A stretch of 64,000 nt of DNA, taken from Alistipes sp. (GTDB lineage: Bacteria; Bacteroidota; Bacteroidia; Bacteroidales; Rikenellaceae). Shown here in pieces: positions 43,254-52,201 of this stretch. The notes under the pieces were generated by a model, which was given only the letters and a program-made list of their open reading frames with translations, was not told the origin of the DNA and did no database searches. The position numbers and the translations under genes are program-made. Every line of letters starts with the position of its first letter. The first letter of the stretch is position 1. The stretch spans positions 1 to 64,000 of the forward strand of contig JAITWH010000044.1 in the NCBI GenBank assembly GCA_031285405.1, in the 5' to 3' direction.

Positions 43254-44823
43254 GAAAACTCTCCAAAATTTAGGCCTCGTGACGCTGGCGGCGGCGCTGA
43301 TGTCGTGCGGCTGGCTTGAGATCACGGGTCTGGCGATGCTGGGCGGATTCGTGCCGCTGTTGGTTCTCGCATCGAGGTACGACTCCTCGGCCCGCTCATG
43401 GCGGCGGATGTTGGGATGGACGGTACTGTTCATCACCCTGTGGTACGGACTGACGGTGTGGTGGGTGTGGAACGCGACGCCGGCGGGCCCCATCGCTGCG
43501 ACGATCCTCGGGTGGATACTCTCGGGCCTCCCCTTCATGGGGTGGTTCTATGTCTCGAAGCGCGCACCTAAAGCACTCAGTTACACCATATTGGTGACGG
43601 CGTGGACAGTCGGAGAGTGGATCTACAACACCTATCAGTTGTCGTTCCCGTGGCTCGCTGTGGGCAACGGCTTCGCGCACGGCCCGTGGGCGGTGCAGTG
43701 GTACGAGTGGACGGGGGCCTACGGCGGCACCATCTGGGTGCTCGTCACCTCGATCCTGATCTACGAATGTCTCATCGTCCGGCGGCCGCGACGTTGGCTC
43801 CCGCCTGTGCTCGCCGCGACGATTCCGCTCATAGTCTCCCTCACGCTGCACATCACCTACCAAGCCCCGCTGCGCACAGCAAAGGTAACCGTAGTGCAAC
43901 CCAACATAGACCCCTACGGAGAGAAGTTCGACCTGCCGCAGTCCGAACAGACGGCCAACCTCGCCGAGCTCGCAAAGGAGGCGCCCACCGACGCCCGCTT
44001 CATAGTGATGCCCGAGACGGCAATCTGGAGCGAGCAGATCATCGAAGGCGACATGGCCTCATCGCCTTCGCTCACCACCCTGCGCCAGACGGTGGCCGCC
44101 AACTCCCCGCAAGCGACCTTGGTCGTGGGCGCGACGACCTACCGACTCTACGGCGCCACCAAGGCGACCGCCACCGCCGGAGGCGACGCCGAGCGGGGCT
44201 ACTACGACCACTACAACAGCGCGATAGCCATCTCGCCCGAGGGCACGATCGACCTGCACCACAAGGCCAAACTCGTCGCCGGTGCCGAGATGCTGCCCAC
44301 ATGGTTTTGGGTGCGTTGGATCCAAAAGTTGCTTGCACGCTACGACTTCTACTCAGGCCAGTACGGCGTCGGCATCGAGCGCACAGTCTTCAAAAACGAT
44401 GACATCTACGCCGGAGCGGGCATCTGTTGGGAGAGCGTCTTCGGAGAGTACTTCTCGGAGTTCGCGCGCAATGGCGCCGAGGTGCTGTTCATCATCACCA
44501 ACGACGGCTGGTGGCGCAACACGCCGGGCCACCGCCAACACTTTGACCTTGCACGCCTGCGCGCCGTCGAGACCCGCCGCGCCATCGCCCGCAGCGCCAA
44601 CACGGGCCGCAGCGGCTTCATCACCCCCCGCGGCGAGGTGCGCCAAACGCTGGGCTGGGACGTCCGCGGAGTTATCACCGACGAGTTGCCGCTCGAACGC
44701 CGCCTGACGCTCTACACCCGCCTCGGCGACTGGCCCTGCCGCATCTCGCTGTTGGTGTTGGGACTGTCGACGCTCTACTTCATAGCATGGCGCATCCGCC
44801 GCAAAGACAACATTGTGCCGTGA
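43252..44823 (+). CDS. lnt: Apolipoprotein N-acyltransferase
   Basis: 523 residues: about six N-terminal membrane segments (residues 1-215), a nitrilase domain (about 220-490) and a last membrane segment. Catalytic residues: Glu255 (MPETAIW), Lys338 (HHKAKL), Cys392 (GICWES). It N-acylates diacylglyceryl lipoproteins in the inner membrane, which suits a region full of lipoprotein genes. Start at 43252 lies inside the divergent palindrome. Its TGA overlaps the folC GTG start. Confidence 0.92.
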   Translation: MKTLQNLGLVTLAAALMSCGWLEITGLAMLGGFVPLLVLASRYDSSARSWRRMLGWTVLFITLWYGLTVWWVWNATPAGPIAATILGWILSGLPFMGWFYVSKRAPKALSYTILVTAWTVGEWIYNTYQLSFPWLAVGNGFAHGPWAVQWYEWTGAYGGTIWVLVTSILIYECLIVRRPRRWLPPVLAATIPLIVSLTLHITYQAPLRTAKVTVVQPNIDPYGEKFDLPQSEQTANLAELAKEAPTDARFIVMPETAIWSEQIIEGDMASSPSLTTLRQTVAANSPQATLVVGATTYRLYGATKATATAGGDAERGYYDHYNSAIAISPEGTIDLHHKAKLVAGAEMLPTWFWVRWIQKLLARYDFYSGQYGVGIERTVFKNDDIYAGAGICWESVFGEYFSEFARNGAEVLFIITNDGWWRNTPGHRQHFDLARLRAVETRRAIARSANTGRSGFITPRGEVRQTLGWDVRGVITDELPLERRLTLYTRLGDWPCRISLLVLGLSTLYFIAWRIRRKDNIVP

Positions 44824-46136
44824 CCTACGCCGAAGCGACAGACTTTCTTTTCTCATCGTTACCCGTCTGGGAGCAGCGCGGCGCGGCGGCCTACAAACCT
44901 GGACTTGAGCGCATCGCGGCGTTTCTCTCCATCCTCGGCAACCCGCAAAACCGCGTGAGGACGATCCACGTTGCGGGCACCAACGGCAAAGGCTCCGTCA
45001 GTCACATGCTCGCGGCGGTGCTCCAGAGCGCGGGCCTCCGCACAGGCCTCTTCACGTCGCCCCACTTAGTCGACTTCCGCGAGCGCATCCGCGTCGACGG
45101 CGTGCAGATTTCGGAGGCCGCCGTAGTGGAGTTCACCGAGCGTTACAAATGCGACATGGTGCGCCTCGGCCTCAGCTTTTTCGAGATGGCCACGGCGATG
45201 GGGCTGTGGTGGTTCTCGCGCTCCGGTGTCGACATCGGCCGGAACGCCGGCAGCGGATTAGGTGTCGATATTGCTGTCATAGAGGCAGGGTTGGGCGGCC
45301 GCTTAGACTCGACCAACATCATCACGCCGACCCTGAGCATAATCACCAACATCGCCCTCGAACACACTCAATATCTGGGTGATACGATTGCAAAAATCGC
45401 CACCGAGAAGGCGGGCATCATCAAGCCCGGCGTGCCGGCAGTCATAGGCGAGACCGACCCCGAGAGCGCCCCCGTCTTCTGCGCCCGAGCCGCCGAACTC
45501 AACTCCGAAATACTCTTCGCCGACAACCAAAACTCATCGCCAAAATCTGAACCGCGTAGCCATTTTCAATTTTCAATTTTCAATTTTCAATTGGATTTGC
45601 ACGGCGACTACCAACAAAAAAACCTCGCAACAGTCCTAACCGCCATCGAAATCCTAAGACGAACCCTCGCGATTCCCGACGAAGCCCTGCAAACGGGCCT
45701 CAAAAACGCCGCCGCCCTAACAGGCCTCCGAGGACGCTGGCAGGAGGTCGGCCGCCACCCGCTCATACTCCTCGACACCGCCCACAACGCCCACGGCCTC
45801 GCCGAGGTCGCACGGCAACTCGCGCGTCAAAATCGCCGTAACATCTTCATGGTCATAGGTTTCGCATCCGACAAAGACCTCACCTCGATCCTGCCGCTGC
45901 TCCCCGCCGACGCGCGCTACATCGCCACCCGCGCCGACACGCCGCGCGCCATGCCGCCCGACGAACTCGCCCGCCGCCTCAACGCCCACAGCCTCAACAC
46001 GATAGCCATCACCGACAGCGTCCCCACCGCCATCGACCTCGCCCGCACGAGCGCAACCCCCGACGACATGATCTTCATCGGCGGCAGCAACTTCGTGGTC
46101 GGCGAGGCGCTACCTGTTTTCGAAAAAAAATCGTAA
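44820..46136 (+). CDS. folC: Folylpolyglutamate/dihydrofolate synthase
   Basis: 438 residues from the GTG at 44820 (VTYAEATDFLFSSLPV matches the usual family start), overlapping the lnt stop as GTGA; an in-frame ATG at 44787 is inside lnt. P-loop VAGTNGKGSVSHM, TSPHLVDFRERI, AVIEAGLGGRLDSTN and LDTAHNAHG are visible. Adds glutamate to folates in the cytoplasm. Residues around 245-260 (SEPRSHFQFSIFNFQ) are encoded by an AT-arm repeat sequence (45551-45594) inside the gene and replace part of the normal central loop. Confidence 0.92.
   Translation: MTYAEATDFLFSSLPVWEQRGAAAYKPGLERIAAFLSILGNPQNRVRTIHVAGTNGKGSVSHMLAAVLQSAGLRTGLFTSPHLVDFRERIRVDGVQISEAAVVEFTERYKCDMVRLGLSFFEMATAMGLWWFSRSGVDIGRNAGSGLGVDIAVIEAGLGGRLDSTNIITPTLSIITNIALEHTQYLGDTIAKIATEKAGIIKPGVPAVIGETDPESAPVFCARAAELNSEILFADNQNSSPKSEPRSHFQFSIFNFQLDLHGDYQQKNLATVLTAIEILRRTLAIPDEALQTGLKNAAALTGLRGRWQEVGRHPLILLDTAHNAHGLAEVARQLARQNRRNIFMVIGFASDKDLTSILPLLPADARYIATRADTPRAMPPDELARRLNAHSLNTIAITDSVPTAIDLARTSATPDDMIFIGGSNFVVGEALPVFEKKS
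45551..45594 (+). repeat. AT-arm repeat within folC
   Basis: CGCGTAGC followed by four tandem copies of ATTTTCA(A) up to 45594. The same words form element A at 529-632. It is in frame, contains no stop and is translated as HFQFSIFNFQ. Confidence 0.7.
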
Positions 46137-46166
46137 CTTCGCGGCAAGATAGAACTCGATTTTTCG

Positions 46167-48098
46167 ATGAAAAAACTCATCTACATACTGCTCGTCACCG
46201 CCGTTTTCGCGACCGCCTGCCGGCCCGACAAACCCGAGGCGCCTGCGGCCATCCGTGTGGCGAGCATCTCCGTTACGCCTGCAACACTCGCCCTCGAAAT
46301 AGGTGACAGCAAGCCACTTACCACCGAAGTCATGCCCGCCGATGCCGCCGACAAAAGCGTTACATGGGAGACATCCGACCCGAAAATCGCAACCGTCAGC
46401 CCCACCGGCGAGGTCACCACCATAGCCGCCGGAACCGCCACGATCACCGCCACCGCCGACGGAAAATCCGACACAAGCACCATAACCGTCGCCGAGCCTG
46501 AAAACCCCGAAGACCCGACCGACCCAACCGACGACCCAGAAGACCCAGAAGACCCTACCGACCCAGACGACACGATCGACGTAACATTCATAATCTTAAA
46601 TCGTTACGGAGAGACGATAACCCGCGTCCTCCCCTTAGACGAGGGCGAGTCCGAAAAACTAAAAGCCACCATAGCCCCCGAAAACGCGACGGACAAGACC
46701 CTCACATGGGCCAGTTCCGACGAAAACATAGCCACAGTCGACCAAGAGGGAAAAATCACAGCCCACACCCAAGGCATGGTCAAGATCACCGCGACGGCCA
46801 CCACCCCCAAATCCAACCCCACGCAGACAACAGTCACGGTCAACGTCTACCCCCCGCAACCCGCCCCACCGATAGGCGGCCCGATCCCCAACAGCACCCT
46901 CTTCTGGATCTACGACGCCCCCACCAAAACCCTGACCATCAGCGGCTCCGGCGCGATACCCGACTATGATATCTGGGAGTACAGACCCTGGCACGCACTC
47001 GGCGCCGAAATCAAAACCGTGATCATCGACGACGACGTGACCGCCATCGGAAGGCAGGCCTTTGGGGGCTGCGTCGCCCTCACAACCATCAACCTTTCAA
47101 AGATGGATTTCATAGCTAGCCAAGCATTTGCCGGCTGCGAAGCCCTCACGACCATCGACCTCTCAAGCGTGCGGATCATCGAGCAACGCGCTTTCAATGG
47201 CTGCGCCGCCGCCTCCAGTGTGAAGCTCGGCCCCAACCTAACCGAGATTGGCGACGACGCATTCGCTGCATGCACCGCACTCGCAAACGTCTACATCGAG
47301 GCACTCAACCCGCCGACCATCAACCTCCTCTCCGGCAACAACTTCAGCCCCAACACCGACGACACCGACAAGGACTGGCTCCGCGCCTTCGTCACCATCA
47401 TCGACACCGACGGCAACTTCGTCAACCGCGACGGCACGACCGGCGGCCCGCTACCCAACAGCACCACCGCATGGGAACTCACCCCCGACGGCACCCTCAC
47501 CATCAGCGGCACGGGCGATATGCCCGGCTTCGATTATCCGCAGTACAGGCCCTGGAACGCACACGCCGCCGACATCACAACCGTAATCATCCCCGACGGC
47601 GTGACCTCCATCGGGCGCGGTGCTTTTGACAACTGCTCAAACCTCACAAGCGTTACAATCCCCAGCAGCGTGAAGACCATCGGCGATTTTGCTTTTAACA
47701 TCTGCCCAAAACTCGCGAACGTGACGATCCCCGATGGCGTGACCACTATCGGTGACAGTGCTTTTAAGGACTGCACAAGTTTCACGAGCATAACTATCCC
47801 CAACAGCGTGACCATCATCGACGACGAAGCTTTTCTGGATTGCACAAACCTTGAGAGCATAACAATCGGCAGCGGCATTGAGCGCATCATGGCAAACGTT
47901 TTTAACAGTTGTACAAAACTTAAGGACGTGTACATTCTCGCTGAAAACCCGCCGACCCTCGGCACCATGGGCAACTTCTCAATCAACAATGAAGACACCC
48001 TGCACGTCCCTGCAGGGAGCGTCGACCTTTACAAAGAAGCTGTAACTTGGAAAGACGTCTTCGCCGCCAGCAACATAATTCCGATCGTCGAACCATAA
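46167..48098 (+). CDS. BIG2 / BspA-like leucine-rich surface lipoprotein
   Basis: 643 residues; lipobox FATAC. Two BIG2 domains (about 28-110 and 145-230) are separated by an Asp/Pro/Glu linker (EDPTDPTDDPEDPEDPTD). Then two LRR_5/BspA-type blocks (about 235-385 and 430-640), each opening with PNST, TLTISG(S/T)G and YRPW, followed by repeats such as VTTIGDSAFKDCTSFTSITI. BspA-like proteins bind host proteins or mediate aggregation; the ligand here is unknown. Follows folC by 30 bp. Confidence 0.82.
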   Translation: MKKLIYILLVTAVFATACRPDKPEAPAAIRVASISVTPATLALEIGDSKPLTTEVMPADAADKSVTWETSDPKIATVSPTGEVTTIAAGTATITATADGKSDTSTITVAEPENPEDPTDPTDDPEDPEDPTDPDDTIDVTFIILNRYGETITRVLPLDEGESEKLKATIAPENATDKTLTWASSDENIATVDQEGKITAHTQGMVKITATATTPKSNPTQTTVTVNVYPPQPAPPIGGPIPNSTLFWIYDAPTKTLTISGSGAIPDYDIWEYRPWHALGAEIKTVIIDDDVTAIGRQAFGGCVALTTINLSKMDFIASQAFAGCEALTTIDLSSVRIIEQRAFNGCAAASSVKLGPNLTEIGDDAFAACTALANVYIEALNPPTINLLSGNNFSPNTDDTDKDWLRAFVTIIDTDGNFVNRDGTTGGPLPNSTTAWELTPDGTLTISGTGDMPGFDYPQYRPWNAHAADITTVIIPDGVTSIGRGAFDNCSNLTSVTIPSSVKTIGDFAFNICPKLANVTIPDGVTTIGDSAFKDCTSFTSITIPNSVTIIDDEAFLDCTNLESITIGSGIERIMANVFNSCTKLKDVYILAENPPTLGTMGNFSINNEDTLHVPAGSVDLYKEAVTWKDVFAASNIIPIVEP

Positions 48099-48107
48099 GC
48101 TCGCTTC

Positions 48108-48124
48108 AACTAAAAACTTAGTTA
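48108..48124. promoter_or_regulatory. AACTAA/TTAGTT site before the C69 gene
   Basis: AACTAAAAACTTAGTTA, a 6-bp inverted repeat around AAAC, identical to the site at 34092-34108. Confidence 0.45.
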
Positions 48125-48153
48125 TACACATAAAAACCAGATAAAACAACGCT

Positions 48154-49830
48154 ATGAAACGACTCTACATCATCGCCGCGGCCCTGTTTGCCGCCATCTT
48201 TGTCGCCGACGTTTGGGCCTGCACCAACCTCATTGTCACCCGAGGAGCCTCGACCGACGGCAGCGTGCTGATATCCTATGCCGCTGATTCTCACCAACTT
48301 TACGGCGCGCTCTATCGTTCGCCCGCCGCTACCCATCCCGCCGGAGCAATGCTGCGAGTCACCGAATGGGACACCGGCAAGCACCTGGGCGAGATCCCTC
48401 AGGTGGCCCAGACCTACTCCACAGTCGGCAACATGAACCAGTACGGACTCGTGATTGCCGAAACGACCTACGGCGGACTGCCCCAACTTGCTGATCCTAA
48501 CGGCATTATGGACTACGGTTCGCTGATCTACATCGCCCTGCAACGCGCGAAGACCGCCCGCGAAGCGATCACCGTGATAGCCGATCTGGCCGCCGTGCAC
48601 GGTTACGCGTCGAGCGGCGAGTCGTTCTCCATCGGCGACCCTAACGAGGCGTGGATCATGGAGTTACAGAGCAAGGGCAAGTTCGGCAAAGGCATCGTGT
48701 GGGTCGCTCGACGAGTGCCCGACGGGATGGTTTCGGCACACGCCAACCACGCCCGCATCACCCAATTTCCCAAGAACGATCCCGAGAACTGCCTCTACTC
48801 CGATGACGTGATCACCTTCGCGCGCGACAACGGTTTCTACAAGGGCTCCGACGCCGACTTCAGCTTCAGCGACGTCTACGCCCCCCTCGACTTCAGCGGC
48901 GCCCGAGGCTGCGAGGCGCGAGTGTGGTCGTTCTTCAATCGCTTCGCCGACGGCATGGACGACTACATCGACTACGCGATGGGCTACGACCTGAAGAACC
49001 GCATGCCGCTGTGGGTCGAGCCGATCGAAAAGATCTCGCCCAAGCAGGTGTTCGACATGATGCGCGATCACTATGAGGGAACCCCGATGGACATGACGCG
49101 CGACATAGGCGCCGGCGGCCACGCTCTGCCCTATCGTTGGAGGCCCATGGAGTGGACAGCCGACGCTAACGACGACGGCACGCCCGAAACGTACCTCAAC
49201 GAGAGAGCGATCGCAACTCAGCAGACCGGTTTTTGGTTTGTGGGTCAGACTCGCAACTGGGTTTCGCCCTGCGTGAGCGGCATCCTGTGGTTCGGTACCG
49301 ACGACGCCGCCACCTCGCCCCTCACCCCCATCTACGGCTCGTCGACCGAGGTGCCCTGGAGCCTCAGCACCGAGAACGGCAACATGATGGAGTACTCCGA
49401 CAGCTCTATGTTTTGGCTCACCAGCCGCGTCACCAACTTCGCTTATCTGCGCTACGACATGATCTCCGCCGACATACGTTCGCGCATCGACGAGTGGGAG
49501 AATATGCAGCTGGCGAAGGTGGGTGAGATCGACGCAGCAGCAGCGAAAGTTCACGAAGCCGAGGGGCACGACGCGACGTTGGCATACCTCACGCGGTACA
49601 GCGTCGACACGGCGCAATGGCTGTTCGGCAAGTGGAACGAGTTGGACAAATATCTGTTGGTGAAGTACATCGACGGCAACGTCAAGAAGACAAACCCCGA
49701 CGGGTCGTTCCGCGAAAACGGCAACGGTGCCAACATTCCCGAGATGCCCGACTTCCCTGGTTATGACCAGCGTTGGCGCGACAATGTTGCCGCGGGGGAT
49801 GATGGAACCCTGCGGGTTCCATCTAATTGA
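48154..49830 (+). CDS. Secreted C69-family dipeptidase
   Basis: 558 residues. Signal peptide 1-22 (..VADVWA) whose cleavage exposes Cys23 (CTNLIVTRGASTDG), the N-terminal nucleophile of the PepD/Ntn-hydrolase family. GNMNQYGLVIAETTYGG and ARIPDG-like WVARRVPDGMVSAHANHARI follow. Hydrolyses dipeptides in the periplasm or outside. The TGA stop lies inside an AT-repeat (49825 onward), so the last residues may have been altered by its insertion. Confidence 0.88.
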   Translation: MKRLYIIAAALFAAIFVADVWACTNLIVTRGASTDGSVLISYAADSHQLYGALYRSPAATHPAGAMLRVTEWDTGKHLGEIPQVAQTYSTVGNMNQYGLVIAETTYGGLPQLADPNGIMDYGSLIYIALQRAKTAREAITVIADLAAVHGYASSGESFSIGDPNEAWIMELQSKGKFGKGIVWVARRVPDGMVSAHANHARITQFPKNDPENCLYSDDVITFARDNGFYKGSDADFSFSDVYAPLDFSGARGCEARVWSFFNRFADGMDDYIDYAMGYDLKNRMPLWVEPIEKISPKQVFDMMRDHYEGTPMDMTRDIGAGGHALPYRWRPMEWTADANDDGTPETYLNERAIATQQTGFWFVGQTRNWVSPCVSGILWFGTDDAATSPLTPIYGSSTEVPWSLSTENGNMMEYSDSSMFWLTSRVTNFAYLRYDMISADIRSRIDEWENMQLAKVGEIDAAAAKVHEAEGHDATLAYLTRYSVDTAQWLFGKWNELDKYLLVKYIDGNVKKTNPDGSFRENGNGANIPEMPDFPGYDQRWRDNVAAGDDGTLRVPSN

Positions 49831-49859
49831 CAATGGATAATTGATAATGGATAATTTAC
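49825..49859 (+). repeat. AT-repeat bridging the C69 stop and the glycosyltransferase start
   Basis: AATTGACAATGGATAATTGA followed by TAATGGATAATTTA, the same words as element B. It contains both the TGA of the upstream gene and the ATG of the downstream gene. Confidence 0.7.
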
Positions 49860-51022
49860 CGCCCCGAAAGATCATCCTGTTGGGCCCCGCCTACCCTTAT
49901 AGGGGTGGCATCGCGACGATCATCGAGCGGCTGGCGAGAGAGTTTGCCGGGCGCGGGGCGAGGGTCGAGGTGCTGACGTTTTCGGTGCAGTATCCCGAGT
50001 GGCTCTTCCCGGGCCGCAGTCAGTTTCGCGAGGGGCCGCCGCCGGACGATCTGCGCATCGTGCGATGCGTCAACACAGTCAACCCGCTGAACTGGTGGCG
50101 GGTGGGGCGACGCATTCGACGCGAGGCGCCCGACTTCGTTGTGCTCAAGTATTGGACTCCGCTGATGGCTCCCTGCTTCGGCACAATCGCGAGGGTGGCG
50201 AAGTGGCGCGGCGGACGCACGAAGTTTCTGGTGCAGTTGGACAACGTTGTGCCGCATGAGCGGCGTTGGTTCGACGGGCCGCTGACTCGATACTTCGTGC
50301 AGGCGATGGATGGGTTTGTGTGCATGTCGCGGCAGGTGGAGGGGGAACTCGCGGAGTTCTCGCCGCCCGACGACAAGCCGCGCGTCTGTTCGCCGCATCC
50401 TATCTTCGACCACTTCGGCGCTCGGCTGGGGCGTGAGGAGGCCGCGGCTCAGCTGGGGCTCGATCCGGGGGTTAGGTATATTCTCTTTTTCGGACTTGTG
50501 CGCCCTTACAAGGGATTGGATATGTTGTTGGAGGCCTTCGCGTCGCTTCGGCGGGGCGGCGGGGTTCCGACTAAGATGCTTGTGGCGGGTGAGTTTTACG
50601 ACGACGTGGCGAAGTATCGTGCGCAGGTCGAGCGGCTGGGCATTGGCAACGAAGTGGTCATTCACGATCGCTTTGTGGGCGATGGCGAGATTCCGCTGTG
50701 GTTTTCGCTTGCCGACCTGTTGGTGCTGCCCTACCGCAGTGCGACTCAGAGTGGGGTGACCCAGATCGCGATGCACTTCGAGGTGCCGATGGTGGTGACC
50801 GACGTGGGCGGGCTGGCCGAGACTGTGCGCGACGGTGTGACAGGTTTTGTGGCCGACCCGACGCCCGAGAGCATCGCCGCCGCCATCGAGCGATCACTCG
50901 CTCCCGGCACCGCCGAGGCCCTGCGTGCAAACTTCGCCGAGGAGAAAAAACGCTTCTCTTGGTCCGCCGCCGCCGATGCGATCGAGGAGCTTTACCGTGC
51001 GACAAATCATATTACGGCATAA
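49847..51022 (+). CDS. Glycosyltransferase, family 4-like
   Basis: 391 residues from ATG 49847 (an ATG two codons earlier, 49841, is also possible). LLGPAYPYRGGIATIIERLA is the N-terminal donor loop. A GT-B C-domain follows: YILFFGLVRPYKGLDMLLEA, then FSLADLLVLPYRSATQSGV and GFVADPTPESI. Transfers a sugar from a nucleotide donor, probably in surface glycan synthesis. Its first residues are encoded by the AT-repeat. Followed after 10 bp by the DUF1266 gene. Confidence 0.87.
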   Translation: MDNLPPRKIILLGPAYPYRGGIATIIERLAREFAGRGARVEVLTFSVQYPEWLFPGRSQFREGPPPDDLRIVRCVNTVNPLNWWRVGRRIRREAPDFVVLKYWTPLMAPCFGTIARVAKWRGGRTKFLVQLDNVVPHERRWFDGPLTRYFVQAMDGFVCMSRQVEGELAEFSPPDDKPRVCSPHPIFDHFGARLGREEAAAQLGLDPGVRYILFFGLVRPYKGLDMLLEAFASLRRGGGVPTKMLVAGEFYDDVAKYRAQVERLGIGNEVVIHDRFVGDGEIPLWFSLADLLVLPYRSATQSGVTQIAMHFEVPMVVTDVGGLAETVRDGVTGFVADPTPESIAAAIERSLAPGTAEALRANFAEEKKRFSWSAAADAIEELYRATNHITA

Positions 51023-51032
51023 AAGAGACAAC

Positions 51033-52109
51033 ATGAAAGAGTTGGATGAAAATGCGGTTCCTATTTTGGAGGTGGTGGTACCGACAAAACGCATATTGCT
51101 ATTTATAAAGGTACACAACCATTTTCGGATCTACGACGACCGGATTGATGTCGAGTACGACAACTCCTACGACGTGATCGCCCTGCGTAACGTGGTGAAC
51201 ATTCACATAAACGAAGCCGTCGCCCCGTACACGTCGCGCACCACAGAGATACTGTACAACAGCGAGGGCGAGGAGTTGGTCTTCGACCTGCCCGACAGTG
51301 TGTTCGACGGCCTGTCGTTCCTTGTCGAGGAGTATCTGAGCCGCGTGCCGGAGGGTACGTTCGAGTGGCTCGATCGCAAAAGAAGCTATCCCGACACAAT
51401 CCGATGGCTCAACGCCATGCGCGCCGTATATTCGGCGGCGCAGGGGAACGACTTCGAGCTTTTCGGAGGCCGCTCGACGGAGCCGGAATATCTGCTCACC
51501 ATTAAGAAAACCCTCTACGAGTATTGGGGTATAAACAACAGGCAGGATCTGTTGGTGCAGTTGGATCGTCTGTTCGAGGGACCCACGGTGGCGCTTCTCT
51601 ATCGGTTGGTGCATATCATCCTTAATTTCAAAACGGTCGAAGAGGCAGAGAACTACATAGAGACCGAGCTAGATGGGTACCAGAAGGGGCAGATATGGCG
51701 GTTTCTGGGTAATGCGAACGAAGAGCTGTGTCGCCGTGTGAAGGAGATTTCCGACCTGTACGGTGCGAAGTCGATATGGGCATGGGACCTTGAACGGTAT
51801 CTGGTGTTGTGCGATCGCGGCTACACCTTGGGTTGGATGACTCCGGAGGAGGCTATGGAGCGAGCGGTGGCCGGAGCGCAAAGGTTACAACAGACATATT
51901 CGGGTTGGGACGACGCCGTCGGCAGCTACCTGCATGGCTACGGTTTCTGGTTCGGCGAAGATCTCGACGACCCGAAAACGGAGGCGCACAGGCGCAGGGC
52001 GATATTCGAAAGTCTCAAAAAGGTGCATAACTCACCCTACAAAATGAGGTGGGATCAAGAGTTATCCGTCGCCGATGCTCTCGGGCTTCATCGACGTGAT
52101 CGAGATTGA
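51033..52109 (+). CDS. DUF1266-domain protein
   Basis: 358 residues from ATG 51033 (MKELDENAVPILEVV); the longer upstream frame overlaps the glycosyltransferase. The N-terminal ~130 residues are unrecognised. The C-terminal part shows the DUF1266 pattern: SIWAWDLERYLVLCDRGYTL, W.TPEEAMERAVAGAQRL, then YSGWDDAVGSYLHGYGFWFG. No enzymatic role is known. Likely co-transcribed with the glycosyltransferase. Confidence 0.75.
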   Translation: MKELDENAVPILEVVVPTKRILLFIKVHNHFRIYDDRIDVEYDNSYDVIALRNVVNIHINEAVAPYTSRTTEILYNSEGEELVFDLPDSVFDGLSFLVEEYLSRVPEGTFEWLDRKRSYPDTIRWLNAMRAVYSAAQGNDFELFGGRSTEPEYLLTIKKTLYEYWGINNRQDLLVQLDRLFEGPTVALLYRLVHIILNFKTVEEAENYIETELDGYQKGQIWRFLGNANEELCRRVKEISDLYGAKSIWAWDLERYLVLCDRGYTLGWMTPEEAMERAVAGAQRLQQTYSGWDDAVGSYLHGYGFWFGEDLDDPKTEAHRRRAIFESLKKVHNSPYKMRWDQELSVADALGLHRRDRD

Positions 52110-52114
52110 GGCGG

Positions 52115-52146
52115 GTCGGAACGCCGACGGCGATTTAGGCTACGCG
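52115..52146 (+). repeat. Stop-abutting GC-hairpin element after the DUF1266 gene
   Basis: Five bases after the TGA stop: GTCGG-AACG-CCGAC then GGCGATTTAGGCTACGC. Confidence 0.75.
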
Positions 52147-52183
52147 CAAAAAAACAGCCTCCATCGGGAGGCTGTTTCTTTTG
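52147..52183. terminator. Bidirectional terminator between DUF1266 and MFS genes
   Basis: AACAGCCTCC/GGAGGCTGTT stem with an ATCG-centred loop, A run before and TTTCTTTT after, between convergent genes. Confidence 0.85.
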
Positions 52184-52201
52184 TAACACTTTACGGCTCG
52201 G

